Both the position numbers and the translations under genes were made by a program. The notes beneath the pieces were generated by a model that saw nothing but the letters and a program-made list of their open reading frames with translations, searched no databases and was not told the origin of the DNA. 64,000 nt of DNA from Haematococcus lacustris (taxonomy: Eukaryota; Chlorophyta; Chlorophyceae; Chlamydomonadales; Haematococcaceae), in assembly GCA_030144725.1 (NCBI GenBank), contig JASKMD010000026.1:12515407-12579406 (forward strand), in the 5' to 3' direction. Below, in pieces: positions 1-15,000 of the stretch. Position 1 is the first letter of the stretch. Each line of letters starts with the position of its first letter.

Positions 1-3000
1 ACGTGCAGGTTGCAAACTGCTTTTGACGGTTCCAGCAGTTGCTATACATTCCACTGCTGCAGGGCAGCGGTCTTAGCTGAGCTGTAAGGCCTTGTCTTCT
101 CGCCCCTGCTCTAAGTTGCTCAGACATCCCAGACACCACAAACTGCTTTGCTACCTTTGCCCTCATGCCTGCTGCAGTGACAAAGCCAGCTCCACTGCAG
201 ACTGGGTGTGGGCTCGCCAGTTGCGCTACTACGCCCAGCCGGTCGGTGACCTCTCAGCACTCAATTCCAGCATCAGCAGCTTCAGCTGCATCACAATCAC
301 CATCACCATCAACTGCACATCCAGAACCCTGGGCATGGCACCCACCAGCAGCAGCACTGACCGCATCTTTTCTGATGCCGCTACACTGTGCCGCCCATGC
401 ACAGCCCTGCCTCTGCACTCAGCCTTTTGAGCTTGAGCCACACATACATGCGTCTTTGGTCTCTCACCAGTGCCTACATGCACCAGACCATCTGCCCGCA
501 GCCACCCAGCCAGCTAGGGGTCCCTGTTCGTCCCCAGCAGTGCTGGCAACACCATTGTGGCAGTCAGTGGCCTGCAGCACCTGGCCTGCAGCACCTGGCC
601 TGCAGCACCTGGCCTGCAGCACCTGGGCCTGGGCCTACAGCACCTACAGGCTGCTTGCAGGCACCTGGCAGCGCTGCTGTAGAGCAAGGCTGTGCATCAG
701 GGCCGCAGAGCAGCGCTGTAGGGCCAGGCAGCGGTCGTGGCAGGAGGTTTTAGGCAAGGGCGTGGCAGCAGGCCGAACTGTGTGTCCAGGCTGTGCAGGC
801 TGTACAGGTGAGACAGGTGGCGGATGACCAGGCTGTGCAGCCCCTGATGTGCACCTGGTGCACAGGAGTCCCGCGTAGGGGTGGCCATGGCTGAGGCGTC
901 CTTTGAGTACACCTGGGAGTACCAGGGCAATGCCCCCAAGCTAGTGTACACGCCACTGACGGACAAGTGCTACCTCACACTTACCCAGGTGTGACCCCAA
1001 GAGGCAAAGGAGGCAAGCCAAGTGTGTGCGTGCCAGGTCTTAGCCAAGGTGCCCTCCTGTCTGAGCCAAGTGGGGCTGCCAGGTGGCTGGCCTGATGTGC
1101 GAGGCAGAGGGGGGTGGAGGTGATGAGCCTGTGGAGTGAGTAAGTCCAAGGTTGACCCAGAGCTCTGTGCACAGTTTGGAGGGCAAGGTCAAGTTGTGTT
1201 GTGTGTGGCTTGGTCCTTTTGGCAGTAACTTCTACATGACAGTCGGGGCAGTGGTGGTGGTGACATCTGCAGTGGTGCTGGTTGGGGGAGTAGGCAGGCA
1301 GGGGCCAGGCACGGCCAACCCCACTGGCCATGCTCCCTCGCTGGTCAGCACTCTGCTATGAAGCTGGGGCCCTGTGGCTGTCTTTGTGGGATTTAAGCAC
1401 AGGGCAAACAAGGGGAGATTACATGGCAAGTGATATGGCAGGATCAGAGGTAAGGGAGTTCAGCCCTCATGCCGTCCCCATAGGTTTCAGCCCATGTGGT
1501 GCAGGGGATGGCACTGGGCTATGGTGGCAACCCCTACGGCCCGGCTGGGACAGGGAAGACAGAGTCCGTGAAGGCGCTGGGCCAAGCCCTAGGTCGTCAG
1601 GTGAGAGGCACAAGCCACCTTCACCGCCCTGCAAGCCACCCCACTTGCGCGCAGTTACTGCTTGTCGGTGGTGCACAGGTACTGCTGGCTGCAGACCATG
1701 CGCTGCTCTGCTCCTGGCTGCTCCTGGGTGTCGCAATCCAATGCATGCTATGCACACCATTCCGTAGTATGGCCCTCTCAATCCTGCCACTGTGGTTGCA
1801 CTGTGCCTCCACCCAAGTCTTAACAACCTCCATGCCTGCATGCATGGAGCTACAGCCAGCTACTGCCGGCTGCAGGTGTTGGTGTTCAATTGTGATGAGG
1901 AGTTTGACTTCAAATCCATGGGCCGCATCTTTGTGGGCCTGGTGAAGTGCGGAGCCTGGGGCTGCTTTGATGAGTTCAACCGCCTGGACGAGGAGGTGTT
2001 GTCAGCTGTCAGCCAGCAGATCCAGACCATTCAGGTATGGTGCACCTGCTACCCCTGCCAACTGCGGCCTGCTAGCAGCAGCAGCTGGTGTCAGCAGTCA
2101 CCTCAGCTGCATGTGAACAAAGAAGGTGTTGATGTCAATGGCTATTTCCATGATATTCTCAAGCACTGATGAGATGGTGTGCAGGGTGCACTGAAAGAAG
2201 GGGCCAAGACCATGGAGTTCATGGACAAGAGCATCGAAGTAGACCGCAACGCCGGGATCTTCGTTACTCTGAACCCTGCAGGTTAGTGGCTGCCTGGATC
2301 GCCCTTCATCCTTCCTCACTCATCTGCATAGGCCGAGAGCTGCTGCGCCCATCTCTTCATGCTGCCTACTATGCTGCTGCTATGCCGCAGGCAAGGGCTA
2401 TGGCGGTCGGTCCAAGCTTCCTGACAACTTGAAGCAGCTGTTCAGGTAGACCAATACAGCCGTCCTGTGTGTAAATGTAAAGAAGGCGCGGCGTTGCTGC
2501 CCGAGCCTGCTGTTTTTGTCTAGATCTTCGCCGGGTCTGTTGGTGTCGCGATGCACAGGTCTATCGCCATGAGCATTCCCGACAACGAGCTGATCGCCGA
2601 AGTGCTCCTGGTCAGCGAGGGCTTTCGGACTGCGCGCGATTTGGCCCGCAAGATGGTGGCGCTCTTCACGCTGTCCCGCGAACTGCTGTCTTCGCAGCAA
2701 CACTACGATTGGGGCCTCCGCGCCCTCAAGACCTCGCTCGGTATCGCCGGCCGGGAGCTGCGGGAGGTGCGGCGCTTGCACCCGAAGACCACCAGGTATC
2801 GCTCCTCGGGGTCGCTGCCTGTAGCGCAGCGTGCGGGATGTGCATGTGCAGGTGCGCAAAGCGTCGAACGGGTCTGACGCGCTGTCCCCAGAAACGGAGG
2901 CCGAGATCATCGTGCGAGCTGTGTGCGCCACGAAACTGCCGACTTTGACATTCGACGATACATCGAGGTTCCGAGCGCTCTTAGGGGATTTGTTCCCAGG

Positions 3001-6000
3001 CATCAAGGTCAGCCCTCCACTCTGCCGCACCTCCATGGTCCCAGCCTGCCAAGCACAATGCATGGCATGCCTGCTGTAGTGCCAGGCTAGGTGCAGTGCC
3101 AGGCCAGGAGCAGTGGCAGGGCAGCACACATGGCATCACCTGCTGGCCCCTGCTGCCCTTCCCTCCCTGCAGGTCACTGACAGTCAGAACGCGGAGCTGG
3201 AGAAAGCCATCCACTCTGCGGCAAGCAGCCTGCACCTTAAACTCACCCCGCAGCAGGTGGAGAAGATGCTGCAGCTGCACCTGGCCTGCGAGCAGCGCAT
3301 CGGGGTCATCCTGGTGGGGCCATCTGGTAGCGGCAAGAGCACACTGTGGGAGGTGCTGGAGAAGGCATACGAGCGTATGGGTCGCAAGCCTGTCGTGTAC
3401 AAAATGAACCCTAAGGCCATGGCAAGGCAGCAGGTGCGTGGCTGGAGGGTGCCGCAGGCTGACCCAGTGCCACGCATTGCATAGCCAACCTTCAACTGAA
3501 CGCACACCACCTGTCACCGGGACAAGGCTGTTACATCAAGCAAGACTGCTGCTGAGGCTACTGCCGCTGCCATGGCCGCCGCTGCTGCCGCTAATGCTGC
3601 TGCCGCCACTGCCGCTGCTGACCTTTGTGCTGCCCTGTTGCTGCAGCTGCTGGGCTCCATGAACCTGGACACACGGGAATGGAGTGACGGGGTGTTGACT
3701 GCAGCCGCCAGGCGGGTGGTGAAGGAGCCGCTAGAGCAGCGCAGCTGGATTGTGTGCGATGGCGACGTTGACCCCGAGTGAGTGCTGCCAGGACCGCACA
3801 ACAACAACCCCTGATCCTCGATACCTATGAACACCTGCTACCTGCCACCTGCCCCTGCAATACTGAATCACAATACACAACTACAAGTCTTTGCTCTCCA
3901 GCATGCCCTGCAAGTGTCGATAATCGTCAGTGTCTCAGCACAGCTCCTGCTGACACTCTGCTGACACATCAGGCTCAGGCCATCTCTTGGCAGTGTGGCT
4001 ACCCTCCCTGTGCTTGCAGCGCCACCAGGCAGTCCTGCTCTTCAACTCCCATACTGCCTCTGCGTGTGCTCAGGTGGATTGAGTCACTGAACAGCGTCCT
4101 GGACGACAACAGGCTGCTCACCATGCCTAATGGCGAGCGTATCCAGTTCGCCAACAACATCAACTTTATCTTTGAGTGCCACAGGTGGGGAAGGAGGGAA
4201 GGCACGGTAAAGATTTGGCGCAGGCACATGCATGCCGCAGCGCACTGTCTGACCTTGGAACTTGTTGCCAAGCTGCCCCTCATCTGCCCCTCACCCTGGT
4301 CTGGCCATACGGCTGTGCTGTACCTTGCAGCCTGGAGTTTGCCTCCCCTGCCACGGTGTCCCGCTGTGGCATGCTGTTTATGTCTGATGAGGCGCTGGAC
4401 ATTGACCGGCTGGTGGCACGCTGGCTTGCCGGCCACAAGGGAGACGGGGAAGATGGTGAGGGTGACTGCAACCACCTACCAGCAACTGCCCACGCCCCAG
4501 CAACTGCACAACTGCCCACAGCAACTGCCGTCCATGACGCATAGGCCGCCTGCCAGTTGTCACCAGTCAGGCATTGGGCTAGGCGGCATTGCCTTGAATC
4601 AGGTGGTTAATGTAGTTGACAGTTAGTTGAAGCAGCACATGTCGGCATGTCAGCACCCAGGTCAGCCCAGGGCAAGGCACACCACCCCTGGCCTTGACGC
4701 TTTGGCCAGGTCTTGGAGCGTTGTAGTGCTTTATTGGGGCCGCAAGCAGGCTGTCTTGGCAACCCCCACTACTGCCGCTATTTGTTTAACCAAGTACCCA
4801 CAGCTCACCCAGTAAACTGGCTGAGGGCGTCCTTTGACCCTATGCCTGCGTAGGGTTAGCCTTGTGTGATGACCATGCCTTGTGGTCTGCCTGTGTGCAG
4901 CCCAGCTGGCTGGCTGGCTGAAGGACCTGTTCAAGAAGCCCTTCACCTGGGCCCTCGCACACCCCAGCATGGTGGACACCACAAAGGTCAGACTCAGCTG
5001 CGTCAGCCCACACTGGACTGGACAAGCACTGGCTACATGTAGCATGGGCTGAAAATGCCTTAGTGTGTGACCTGGTTCACAGTAGAAATGTCGCAGAAGG
5101 TTCGGGTTCCAATTCTGGTAGAGCTACAGATACAAAGGCACAATCATGGATACACACAATGCTGCGGATGTGGCAGCTGATGCCCATGTGTGCCAAAGTC
5201 TGGGCCCCATGGCCCCTGTGCGCAGCCTCCCTCTGCTTACCTCAACATCTTGACCGCCAGGGCTGCCTCCGTGGTGGTCGTGACTGAGCCCCCAGGATGT
5301 GCTGCTGACATGCCCTGCCCCTGCCCAGGTGGGCATCCTGGACTCAGCCCTGTCGCACCTGGCTCTGGGTGTTGGCTCCAAGCACGACTTCGTGTGCTGC
5401 CTGGCCCGTGGCCTGAGTGCCAACATGAGTCCGGAGACACGCACTGACTTCCTCTCGGACCTAGCCAGGTGCACAAGGCAGGCCACAGACACACCCCTCT
5501 GCACCCTCACGACCTGCTGGCCCCACCCCACCGCACCCTCACTGCCCCTGTGGCCCCATCCCTCCGCACTATTGTGCCTACGCGGCCACACCTCCCCACA
5601 GCCTGGCAGCCAGTGCACCTCTAGTGACCAGGCAGCTTCACCCCAGGCCTGCTCATGCACCTTAGGGCATTACACTGCACCCACTGGCACGGCACTCCAG
5701 GGGCACTGCCCACGCTGCACGCATACATACAGACCCACTTTTGCTGCTGTCCCGCCTTGCCACGTGGCCACACCTTTCCATGGCTGCACCCAGCTGCTTG
5801 TAAGAAAAAAAAACTTGAGACTGCTCAGCACTTGCTTGTGTCCCTGCTGCCAGCTCCTAGCTTCATGCTAGGTGGCTTCGACAACCAGCTGCAGCTGCTT
5901 TGCTAGTTGCGACACGTTGCTTGCGCTGATGCTGATGGCACTGAGTCTGCAGCAACGCCATATCTGGCAAGCAGCATGCCCGATGATCACGATACGCTGC

Positions 6001-9000
6001 ATGCATCACATGGACGTGGTGGCAGACCTGGTGTGCCCCTGATCCACAGGAGCACGGGAGAGACAGCGCAGCTGCTGGACGCATCCTATGGTGGTGACCC
6101 ACTGGCTTGTTTAGGGGATGAGCTGAGGGAGGGGGCTGCAGGCGGTGAGGGTGACCGAGCCGCACAGCTGGTGGTGACCCAGGAGGTGGCTGAAAACCTG
6201 GCCTTCATCGCCCCATGGCTGAAAAATCGCGATCCGTTTATTCTGGTGGGGTCAGGCGCGCGCAGCTGCAGCTGGCTTGCATGTGGCAACTCCCTCCCTG
6301 ACCCACCTCAATGTCGTTAGCACCATCATGGCCCAGCCCAGCCCTGCAGCCTGTTGACCCTGCGACCCTCTGCAGCTAACCTGGCCTTGCTAGCACCGTG
6401 TCCCCTGAACCCAGGTTGGGCCTGAGGGCTGTGGTAAGAGCACGCTGCTGGACTACTGCTTCCAGCGCCTCATGGGTGCGGCCGTGGCGGTGGTGAACTG
6501 CAGCGCCCAGACCAGTGCTGCAAACGTGATCCAGAAGCTTGTGCAGGTCTGCGGCAAGCCGGTCACCACCAATACCGGCAAGTGCCTGCGCCCCCCAGAC
6601 AACAGCCGCATCATCTTGTACCTCAAAGACATCAACCTGCCGAGGTGGGGCCAGTGGCGGGCTGCAGGGGCAGATGATCACAGCCCTTGCTGCCGTCAAC
6701 AGCTGGGTGGACAGTGGCCCAGGACCTGTTCTACCACACAGGACTGCCCTTGCTTTCCATGATGTCTGTCCTGACGTCTGCACAGATAGCCAGAGCAACC
6801 GCTCTCTCCTCACGCACTGGTCAGCCTGCTGGTGCTGGCCCCTTCCTGATAAGCATATTGGAAAGTTGCCAACAGAGGGTGGCAAGCAGCAGGACCTCCT
6901 GATAAGCATAACAACAAGACGTACCTTTTCAGCGACAGGGTTGCTAACACCTCCTTGATTATAAAGTTTCCAAGAGAGGGTGGCAACCAGCAGGTTGCCC
7001 ACACCTCCTTGGCTGTGCTGCAGGCCTGACAAGTACAACACTTCGCAGCTGGTGTCCTTCCTCCAGCAGCTGCTCACCCACGAGGGCTACTATGATGAGC
7101 ACCTAGAGTTCATCCGAGTAGAGCGGATCCAGGTGTGATGCGCTTCAAGGTTCACACTGATCACAGTCATACTTGCCTACAGGTGCATGGTACACGGGAC
7201 CCTCACCATGCACCATGCACCCCACACCTCCCCACGATACACACCTGGCACGCCTCTCACCCTCTCCCAGCCTGGCAGCCTGCACCTTCGTGCATCCCAC
7301 CCCCCGCACATGCCCCTGACCTCCTGCCAGGGTGACCTCCTGACAGGGCCACTCGCACTCACTTTGCTCAACTCCTGCCACACCTGGCTAGCCACTCACA
7401 CATGTTTTGTCAGCAAGCAGGGTACTGCAAGACAGGGCAGGGCAGGGCAGGGCAGGGCAGGGCAGGGCAGGGCAGGGCAGGGCAGGGCAGGGCAGGGCAG
7501 GGCAGGGCAGGGCAGGGCAGCTAAACTGCAGTGACCTTTCCACCCCCTGGCCTGCAGATCATCGCGTCCATGAGCCCGCCCTCTACAGTGGGTCGCGCCC
7601 CACTGAGCACCCGCTTTACAGCCAGGGTGCGCATCCTCAACATGGCCTTCCCCGACAAGGACTGCCTGCAAGCCATCTACACGCACATGATCAGCCAGGT
7701 GGGGTGCGCCACTGCACGCTCCGCTGGCTGCTGGGGCTAAACTTACCTCATGTGGGCGAGATGCTGCGATGGGGAGGACAGAGAGAAGTTAGGAGATAGG
7801 CAGCAAGGCAGGTCATGGACCTGACTCTCCCACAATGGCTTGCAGTGGGATTACTGTACGTGCTGTTGGGATCTAATAATATGCAAAAGTTCATATTGGA
7901 TGTTGGTAGGTTGTTGCAGGTAGAACTACACACTGCCACCGCCAGCAAGTCAGTGGCCTGTCAATAGCTGTTGCTGCAAGCATCGATCTTTGGACAAGCA
8001 CTAGCTCCCTGACTCCCTAGGTCAGGGACAAATGACCTCAGAGGCCAGCTGCTGGGGAGGCAATGAACCGTGCTCCATGGCCCCATCCATGCTTACAACT
8101 TTGCTACTGTGGTGTTCCTGTTGCTGAGCAGTGCCTGCCATCCACGGGCGGCATCAGCGCTGCCAAGCTCGCCCAAGCCATGCTGGAAGTATACAACCAG
8201 GTGTGGAACCACCTCAGTTTATCATGGGGTTTGGAGTTGTCAGTTGGGGCATCAGGGCCCATGCCTAGGGGATAGGGTTACACATGCTGGCACAGGCCGT
8301 CTTGCTGGCATCAACACCAACACCAGCACAAGGAACTCTGCCGGTTGCAACGTCAGCTTCAGCACCACCTCAGTTGTGTCATGGAGAATGGAGAAGCACC
8401 AGCGCCAGCATGAGCACCTGGAGCTCTGTTGTTGCCTTGCTAGTCAAGGTATGCAGATAGACATGCACCACTTTGTCATCGCGCTTAGCCAACGCCGGCT
8501 TCAACATAGGGCTGTAACACAGGGCTCTGATGCCGCCCTTAGGCACCAACCCCACTCAAGAGCATTGGCCACAGCTCCTGTGACTCAGGGAGCCGCCCCC
8601 TGTCCTGTGTTCTAGGTGCGTGAGGCCTACACTGTGAACGACCAGCCACACTACCAGTTCAACCCCAGGGACATCACCAACTGGGTCAAGGGCCTCCAGC
8701 GGTGAGACGCGCTGTCGGTGGCTGCACCGGTATAGCACCAGGAGCAACAGCTGTCTGCATGCTTCCTGCATGGTGATGCTGCACATGACAAGGCTCCGGC
8801 AATGCTGCACAATGCTGAAAAATGCACAAAAACGGCATAGCCAAGAGCAACAGGAGGCCACCTCACCAAACCTTCCCACCATGACCCTCACCAGCCCTGA
8901 CATCCTTACCCTGTCCAGCCCAGCCAGGCCCCACACCTGTGATTGCCTGCTTTGGGTCGCTCTTACTTGGGTGCCCTCCTCCTGTTCTTGTTCTGTATCA

Positions 9001-12000
9001 CTCCTCATCTCACCCCTTACCCCTGCCATGTCCCCCTCATATACTCCGTCCATGGCCCCTTCCCCCCGCCTGCTTCCACATCCTGCCCACACTTGCCCTG
9101 TGGGGCTTGCTCCGCCCTGGCCAGGTATGCCTTGGATGGTGCCATGACGCTGCCAGAGGCGGTGAGCCACGAGGCCTGCCGAATCTTCAGAGACCGCCTG
9201 GTGGGCAGCGACGCCCAGGACAACTTCAGCGCCATGTTGGCAGCGCTGCTGTCAGCACACCTGGGTTACAGGTCGGTGCCCACCCTCCCTTCCTCACACT
9301 CTCACCTTAGTCACACCTTTTCTACACGCCTCCTCCTACATGCCAGCCAGTGACAGTCACTGCTCATGCCCATCATATGCACTCTAGTTGAGCAGAGGCT
9401 GCGCATCATCACCATCCATCCCCATCACTGTCATGATCACCATCCTCACCATCCTTGTCATCACATGTGCTTCCCACACTACTCCTAACCCCTTGCCAGC
9501 ATCAGGAGCCACGACACAGTGTGCACACCTACCCCACCACCTCCCCACACATCCCCACCACTGCCTGGCTGGCGTGTGCCATGCACCACATGAGGTGCTG
9601 GGGGCGCTGGCAGGTCTGACGGCAGCTTGTGGGTGGCCAGCACACTGGGGGCGTCGAGTGAGGACCGGCTGGCGGGCAACATGGAGCGCCTGAAGCTAGC
9701 CAAGTGGGCCATGGACGACTTTCAAGTGAGGTCCAGCCCGACATGCTCTTGCACCAGCAGCCACCTTACGCCTCCGTACTGTCTTACCCTATCACCACAA
9801 CGTCACCGAGGTTTGGCTTGCTCCACCGTCATTAGGGGTAGTTCCCTTCATAATTCGTGCCAAAGTGCCATCTGGGCGTCAAACTTTGATTCAACAGCTC
9901 AATGGAGGCAAACAAGCCCTGGGCTGCCTGGCGCCTGTGCAGGAGCTGGTGGCAGCCAAGCTCAAGGCCTATGAGCGCGAGCACAAGGAGCTCAACATGC
10001 TGCTGTTCCCAGAGGTGCCTCCTGGGACTGGGTTCGGCTGGCTCCACACCACCACCCTCCCACCCTCACGTTGCCCTCACACTGTCATCACACTGCTTTC
10101 ACACTGTCATCAGTTTGCCCGCGCACTGCAGTCCTCACACCACCTTTGCAGAAAACCAGCACCACCCTGTCTGAGTGTCTGCTTGACTGAGTGACTGCCT
10201 GCCTGGCTGGCTGCCTGACCAGGTGTTGGAGCGCATCGCCCGTTTTGACCGAGTGCTCTCTGTCCCGGGCGGGTCTTTGCTGTTGGCTGGCCCTAGCGGG
10301 GCGGGGCGCCGCAGCTGTGCGCTGCTGCTGGCCTACATGCACCACCTGGAGCTGTTCACGCCCAAGATGACCAGGTGCAGGGCCCAGGGGCGCCTGGTCA
10401 GGCAGGGCAGGATGGAGGGGTAGCTAGTGGGCAGGGTGGGACAAAGAGGTGACGAGACAGTGCAGGGCCCAGGGGCAGCAGGTGCATAAAGGGAAAGGGG
10501 CTGGTGGGCAGAGGGTGGTGAGCTGGTGGGTGCAGGGTTTGATGGAGAGAGTGGCTAGCTAGGTCACATTTTGTGAGAAGGGTGACCAGGCGGGTATTTA
10601 GGCAAGCCTAGGAGCTGCCAGAATAGAGCTTAGTGGAGCAGTACGGCACTGGGAACTGGGAAGCTGTGAGTTGCTACGCAGGAACTACGACTTGAAGTCC
10701 TTCCGCAATGACATGAAGGAGGTGCTGAAAAAGGCGGGTGTGGAGGGCAAGGCCGTCATGCTGCTGCTGGGTGAGGTGCTGGGCGTGAGCTGCTGACAGG
10801 GTGGCATGCATGGCTCAAAGCAGCAGCATTCTGCGATAGGTGCAGCCACTGTCTTGTAGCACCCTGTAACAGTTGTAGCAGCCCCTGTACCCTGCACCCC
10901 TGCAGCAGCCTTGTAGCAGTGCAAGCTCAAGCAGCCTGCCATGGAAACAAAGCAGCACTACCTGTTGCATGTTCCTGTTCCTGAACCTAATCTTACTCCT
11001 GTACCCGACATCCCGGCCAAACTCACGTGGGCAGCTCCACCTCCAGCTGTGTGCTTTGTTCGCGTCCCTGCCGCGCCTTCCTTGCCCGCCCTCCCGCAGA
11101 GGACTACCAGATCGTGGAGCCGTCGTTCCTGGAGATGGTGAACTCGGTGCTGTCGGGTGGCGAGGTGCCCGGCCTGTTCTCGCCTGAGGAGCTGGCCAAG
11201 GAGCTGGGCCCGCTGGAGGCTGTGCGCGACTCCGATGCGGCGTACACCGGCCCGCAAAACACATACTCGTACTTCACATACAGGCAAGGCCGGGTGGCCG
11301 AGGCTGGCAGGCGAGGGGATGACCTGGCGCTGGTTAGCCCGGGCCATCCTGTGCCAAGAATTGTTCATCCCCTGCCCCTCAGCGTCGCCTCCTCACCGCG
11401 GCCCCTGTGACGCATTGACCCCCGCAAGTCATCTTGAGTGACGTGTCTGTTCACCCGGCGCCAGCCCTTGACATGCCACCACGTCCTCTGCCCGCTGCCA
11501 CGTGCGCTTGCCAGCACCCCTGCCAGCCTGGCGCTGGCAAGCACTGCCGTTCACACCACCCACCCTAGCCTCAGCTCGCCCTGCCCTGCTATGGTGCCAA
11601 CCCCAGCTGCTCCTCACCCCCCTTGCAGCTCTGGTGACAATGGCAGCCGCCCCCCAGGTGACATTGCCCCAGTGGCCTTCGCGGTCAAACATGTTGCCAC
11701 CTCCCCTGTACAATTCCGAGTAGCCTCCTGAGTAGCCGTTTTCTTTCACCATTTCCTCTGCCCGCTTCCACGTGCGCCTGGCAGTGCCCCTGCCAGTCTG
11801 ATCCCTGCAAGCAATGCTGTTCAGTTCACTCCACCCACCCACCGCCAGGGATGTTTTGCCCTGTCCACATCCTGTGTGCTCAGGGTTGTTCGCAACCTGC
11901 ATGTGGTGGTGTCCATGGACCCGGCCAACGAGCTATTCCGAGCCCGCTGCGAGTCGAACCCTGCACTGCTCACCGGCTGCGCGCTGCAGTGGCTGGAGGC

Positions 12001-15000
12001 ATGGGGCCCACAAGGCTCCGCACACATCCCCAGAGTACGGCTGCAGGTAAGGAGCGGGCAGGCAGTTGCGGCATGGCATGGCTTGTCTCAGGGCAGGGTA
12101 AGGCTCACAATGGAAGGGAAGAATGGGCTATGGCGTGTTGTCGCTTAAAAGGGTGAGGGGCACAACCAGCCAGTGACATGTGGCTGACCTGCGCTGGCCA
12201 TGGCACCGCTTGAACGACCATACCGTGGCAGTGGCTGGAGAGGGTGTGTGTGGTGCAGGCTGGCCTACAGCAGTCCATGAAGAGTCTTACCGGGGCCACT
12301 ACACCAGGTCGTATGGTCCGTGGTGTATGGTTCATGGCCCTGCCACGTGCACATTCCGCAACACCACATGCAGCATGTGAATCATAAGCTACAGGCATGG
12401 AGTGCAACCTGTGCTGTACCCTGGCACACACCCACACTCCGTGCTGTGGACCCCTTGGTGCGCACGCATGTGGGTAGGCAGGGCCAGCCATCTGATAGAA
12501 TGAGGATGGCAGCGTCTATATCAGTCGGCGTTCGGGTGGTCCCACACCTCCTGCTGCCGACGCGATCCTCATCCCTGGCTGGTTGCCCTGACCAGTGGGC
12601 TGGTGGTCGTGTGGTGCATGGATCACTTGCTCGTGTTCGCTGCCTGCAGCAAATGATGGCAGCAGAAGCAGGGCCTCAGGCCAATGGGTCGCCCAAAGAG
12701 AAGAAAGGGAAGAAGAAGGCAGCCAGCATGGTGGGTGTTGCTGAGCCTTTGCTGTTGCAGCCACTGTGTGCCGCCAGACAGGGCAGTGTTGGTAAGGGCC
12801 TTGGCTGTGAACGGCAGCCATAGGTACGAGTGCAATGCTGCATGCCAATGCTGACTACATGGACGGATGCCATGGGTGCATGGGTGCATAGATAAAGATT
12901 TGGCCAGAGGAATGCATGGGTGGTGCTGCCGGCATGTCAGGTGCCCCAGGAGGTGCCCCTGCTTATCCCTGTATGTACATCAATGTACACGCTATAGTGC
13001 CAGCACAGCCACACTATCACCTGCTTTTAAGGCCTGCTGCCATGCTGTGGTGCCCGTGGATGCGATGATGACCACGAGGCCAGGTATGCCGTGTTGCTGC
13101 CACACTAGGTTCCCGAGGAAGAGCTGGTGCAGCACATGGTGTGGCTGCACCAGAGCATGATCCCCCTGGGCGCCTCCCCTCGCCAGTTCATCGCGCTGGT
13201 GGACCTGTATGGCCGCATCTATGCGGCCAAGCGAACAGAGGTGCGCATGGCAGGCTGCGCACACTGGCGTGCAAATGCTGGCCAGGCATAGGAGCATGGC
13301 GGGTGTGACAGGCTAGACGGTTGTGAGGGGTGCGGGTGCTGGTGCTGGGTGCGGCTGGCTAGCACACGGAGTGACATTGGGAACAAGGTTGGACAGGTGG
13401 AGGTAGTACAGCGAGTCATGCACACCACTGTGCTGCACACATGACTCCTCAGCTGGTGTGGTGGGCTGGTGTGGCAGCTGTACACCTTAGCTGGTGTGGC
13501 AGGTCAGCGTGGCAACTATCAGCAGGGGTGCCCCTGGTTGGTTCAGCTAGAGTGGGGCGGGCTGTGTTGGACCGGGGAACAGGCGGAAAGGCTGGGCATG
13601 AGGCTGCGCACACAGCAGGTCTGCAGGTGTGAGGCAGATGTGGCACCATGACACAGCTTGTGAGCACCAAGCCTTATGGAAACTCCGGGGTTGGACAGCT
13701 GATGCAGACTGCCAACAAACCTTTGCTTTGGTTACGCAACCTGATGCCCTGCCCTGACCACCTACCCCAGCGCCATTAGAAAGATCAACTACCTGTGTCG
13801 GTCAAGATGCTGCACTGTGCTGTGTTCAAGCCTAGTGGTCCAAGGCAGCAGGCAACACAGCGGTGGATGACCGGCCAGCTGCCCTCCTGCACAGGTGCTT
13901 GCCCAGCAGAACTTCCTGAAAGGCGGCCTCAGCAAGCTGGCAGACGCGGAAGGCACTGTGGATGGGCTGAACCGCACCGCCCAGGAGCAGCGCAAGGTGC
14001 TCAAGGTGAAGCAAGCGGAGGCTGATGAGGCGCTGGTCAGGATCCAAGCGTCCATGATGCAGGTGAGCCTTGGGCTGCTGGATGGGCACAGTGCAGCTGG
14101 TTAGTTGGGCACAGGCCAGCTGGATGGATGGGCACAAGCCAGCTAGATGGATGGGCCCAGGCCAGCTGGAGGGCAGCTGGTTCAGCACCTTGATCCTCAC
14201 TAGGGTCTACTAAGATGGACAACTAGGGGCGGTGTTTTGTCTGTATGGGCACAAGGCAGCTGGCCGAGCCGAGCACAAGGTGGAGTGGCCAGGGCATCTC
14301 TCTATGCAGCTGATACACTGGCCAGTATACTGAGTATGTGCGTCAGCGCTGGGTGCTCTGGCCCAGGTCTGTACTATCCAGTCTTTAGTCATCATTTAGG
14401 CACGACTCATGGCCGAAGCCAGACCCTTGACCCTCACTAGGGACGACGTAGTGACGGTGGACGCTCTCGCCCAGCTCAGGGTACTCCTTGTCCTTGCTAA
14501 CTAACTACACCCCAGGCTGCTGACCGGCGGCAAGAGGTAGAGCGACTGAAAAAGAAGCAGGCTGTGGAGGAGGTGGAGATGCAGAACAGGCGAGGAGGAG
14601 TGGAGAATGAGCTGGCGGAGGTGCAGCCGCTGATTGACCAGGCGCGCAAAGCTGTGGGCCAGATCAAGAAGGAGAACATCGACGAGATTCGGTCCCTGAA
14701 GATGCCACCAGATGCCATTCGTGATGTGCTGGAGGTGAGTGACCTGGTGCCTGTGGTAAGGAAGGTTGCTGGCGCCTGAGACAAGGATGTTTAGCAAGTA
14801 GTGGTGATGAAGGTGGATCGTCAGATGCTGTGGTGAGGGAGGTGGCATGCCCCACTGGGTGAGCGATTGACACCTGTTGTGCTTGCATCAAGTTTCAAGT
14901 CGTGTTTTGACAATGGGTGTCAGGCACTTTGCTGTGGGCCCAGGGGAGTTGGGATATGATGCAAGTGATATGGGGTGAAAGCACACTCAAAAGTGGGCGT

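Noticed and set aside
5060..5130. B-box-like GGTTCCAATTC in a DHC1b intron as a tRNA or SINE
   Set aside because: It deviates from the consensus and has no partner A box or stem structure.
7433..7520. CRISPR-like regular repeats
   Set aside because: The units are contiguous 5-mers without spacers; the other arrays are likewise simple satellites, and the host is eukaryotic.
10300..10320. Loss of the AAA4 P-loop lysine in the dynein as damage
   Set aside because: Dynein-2 heavy chains normally have Arg at this position.
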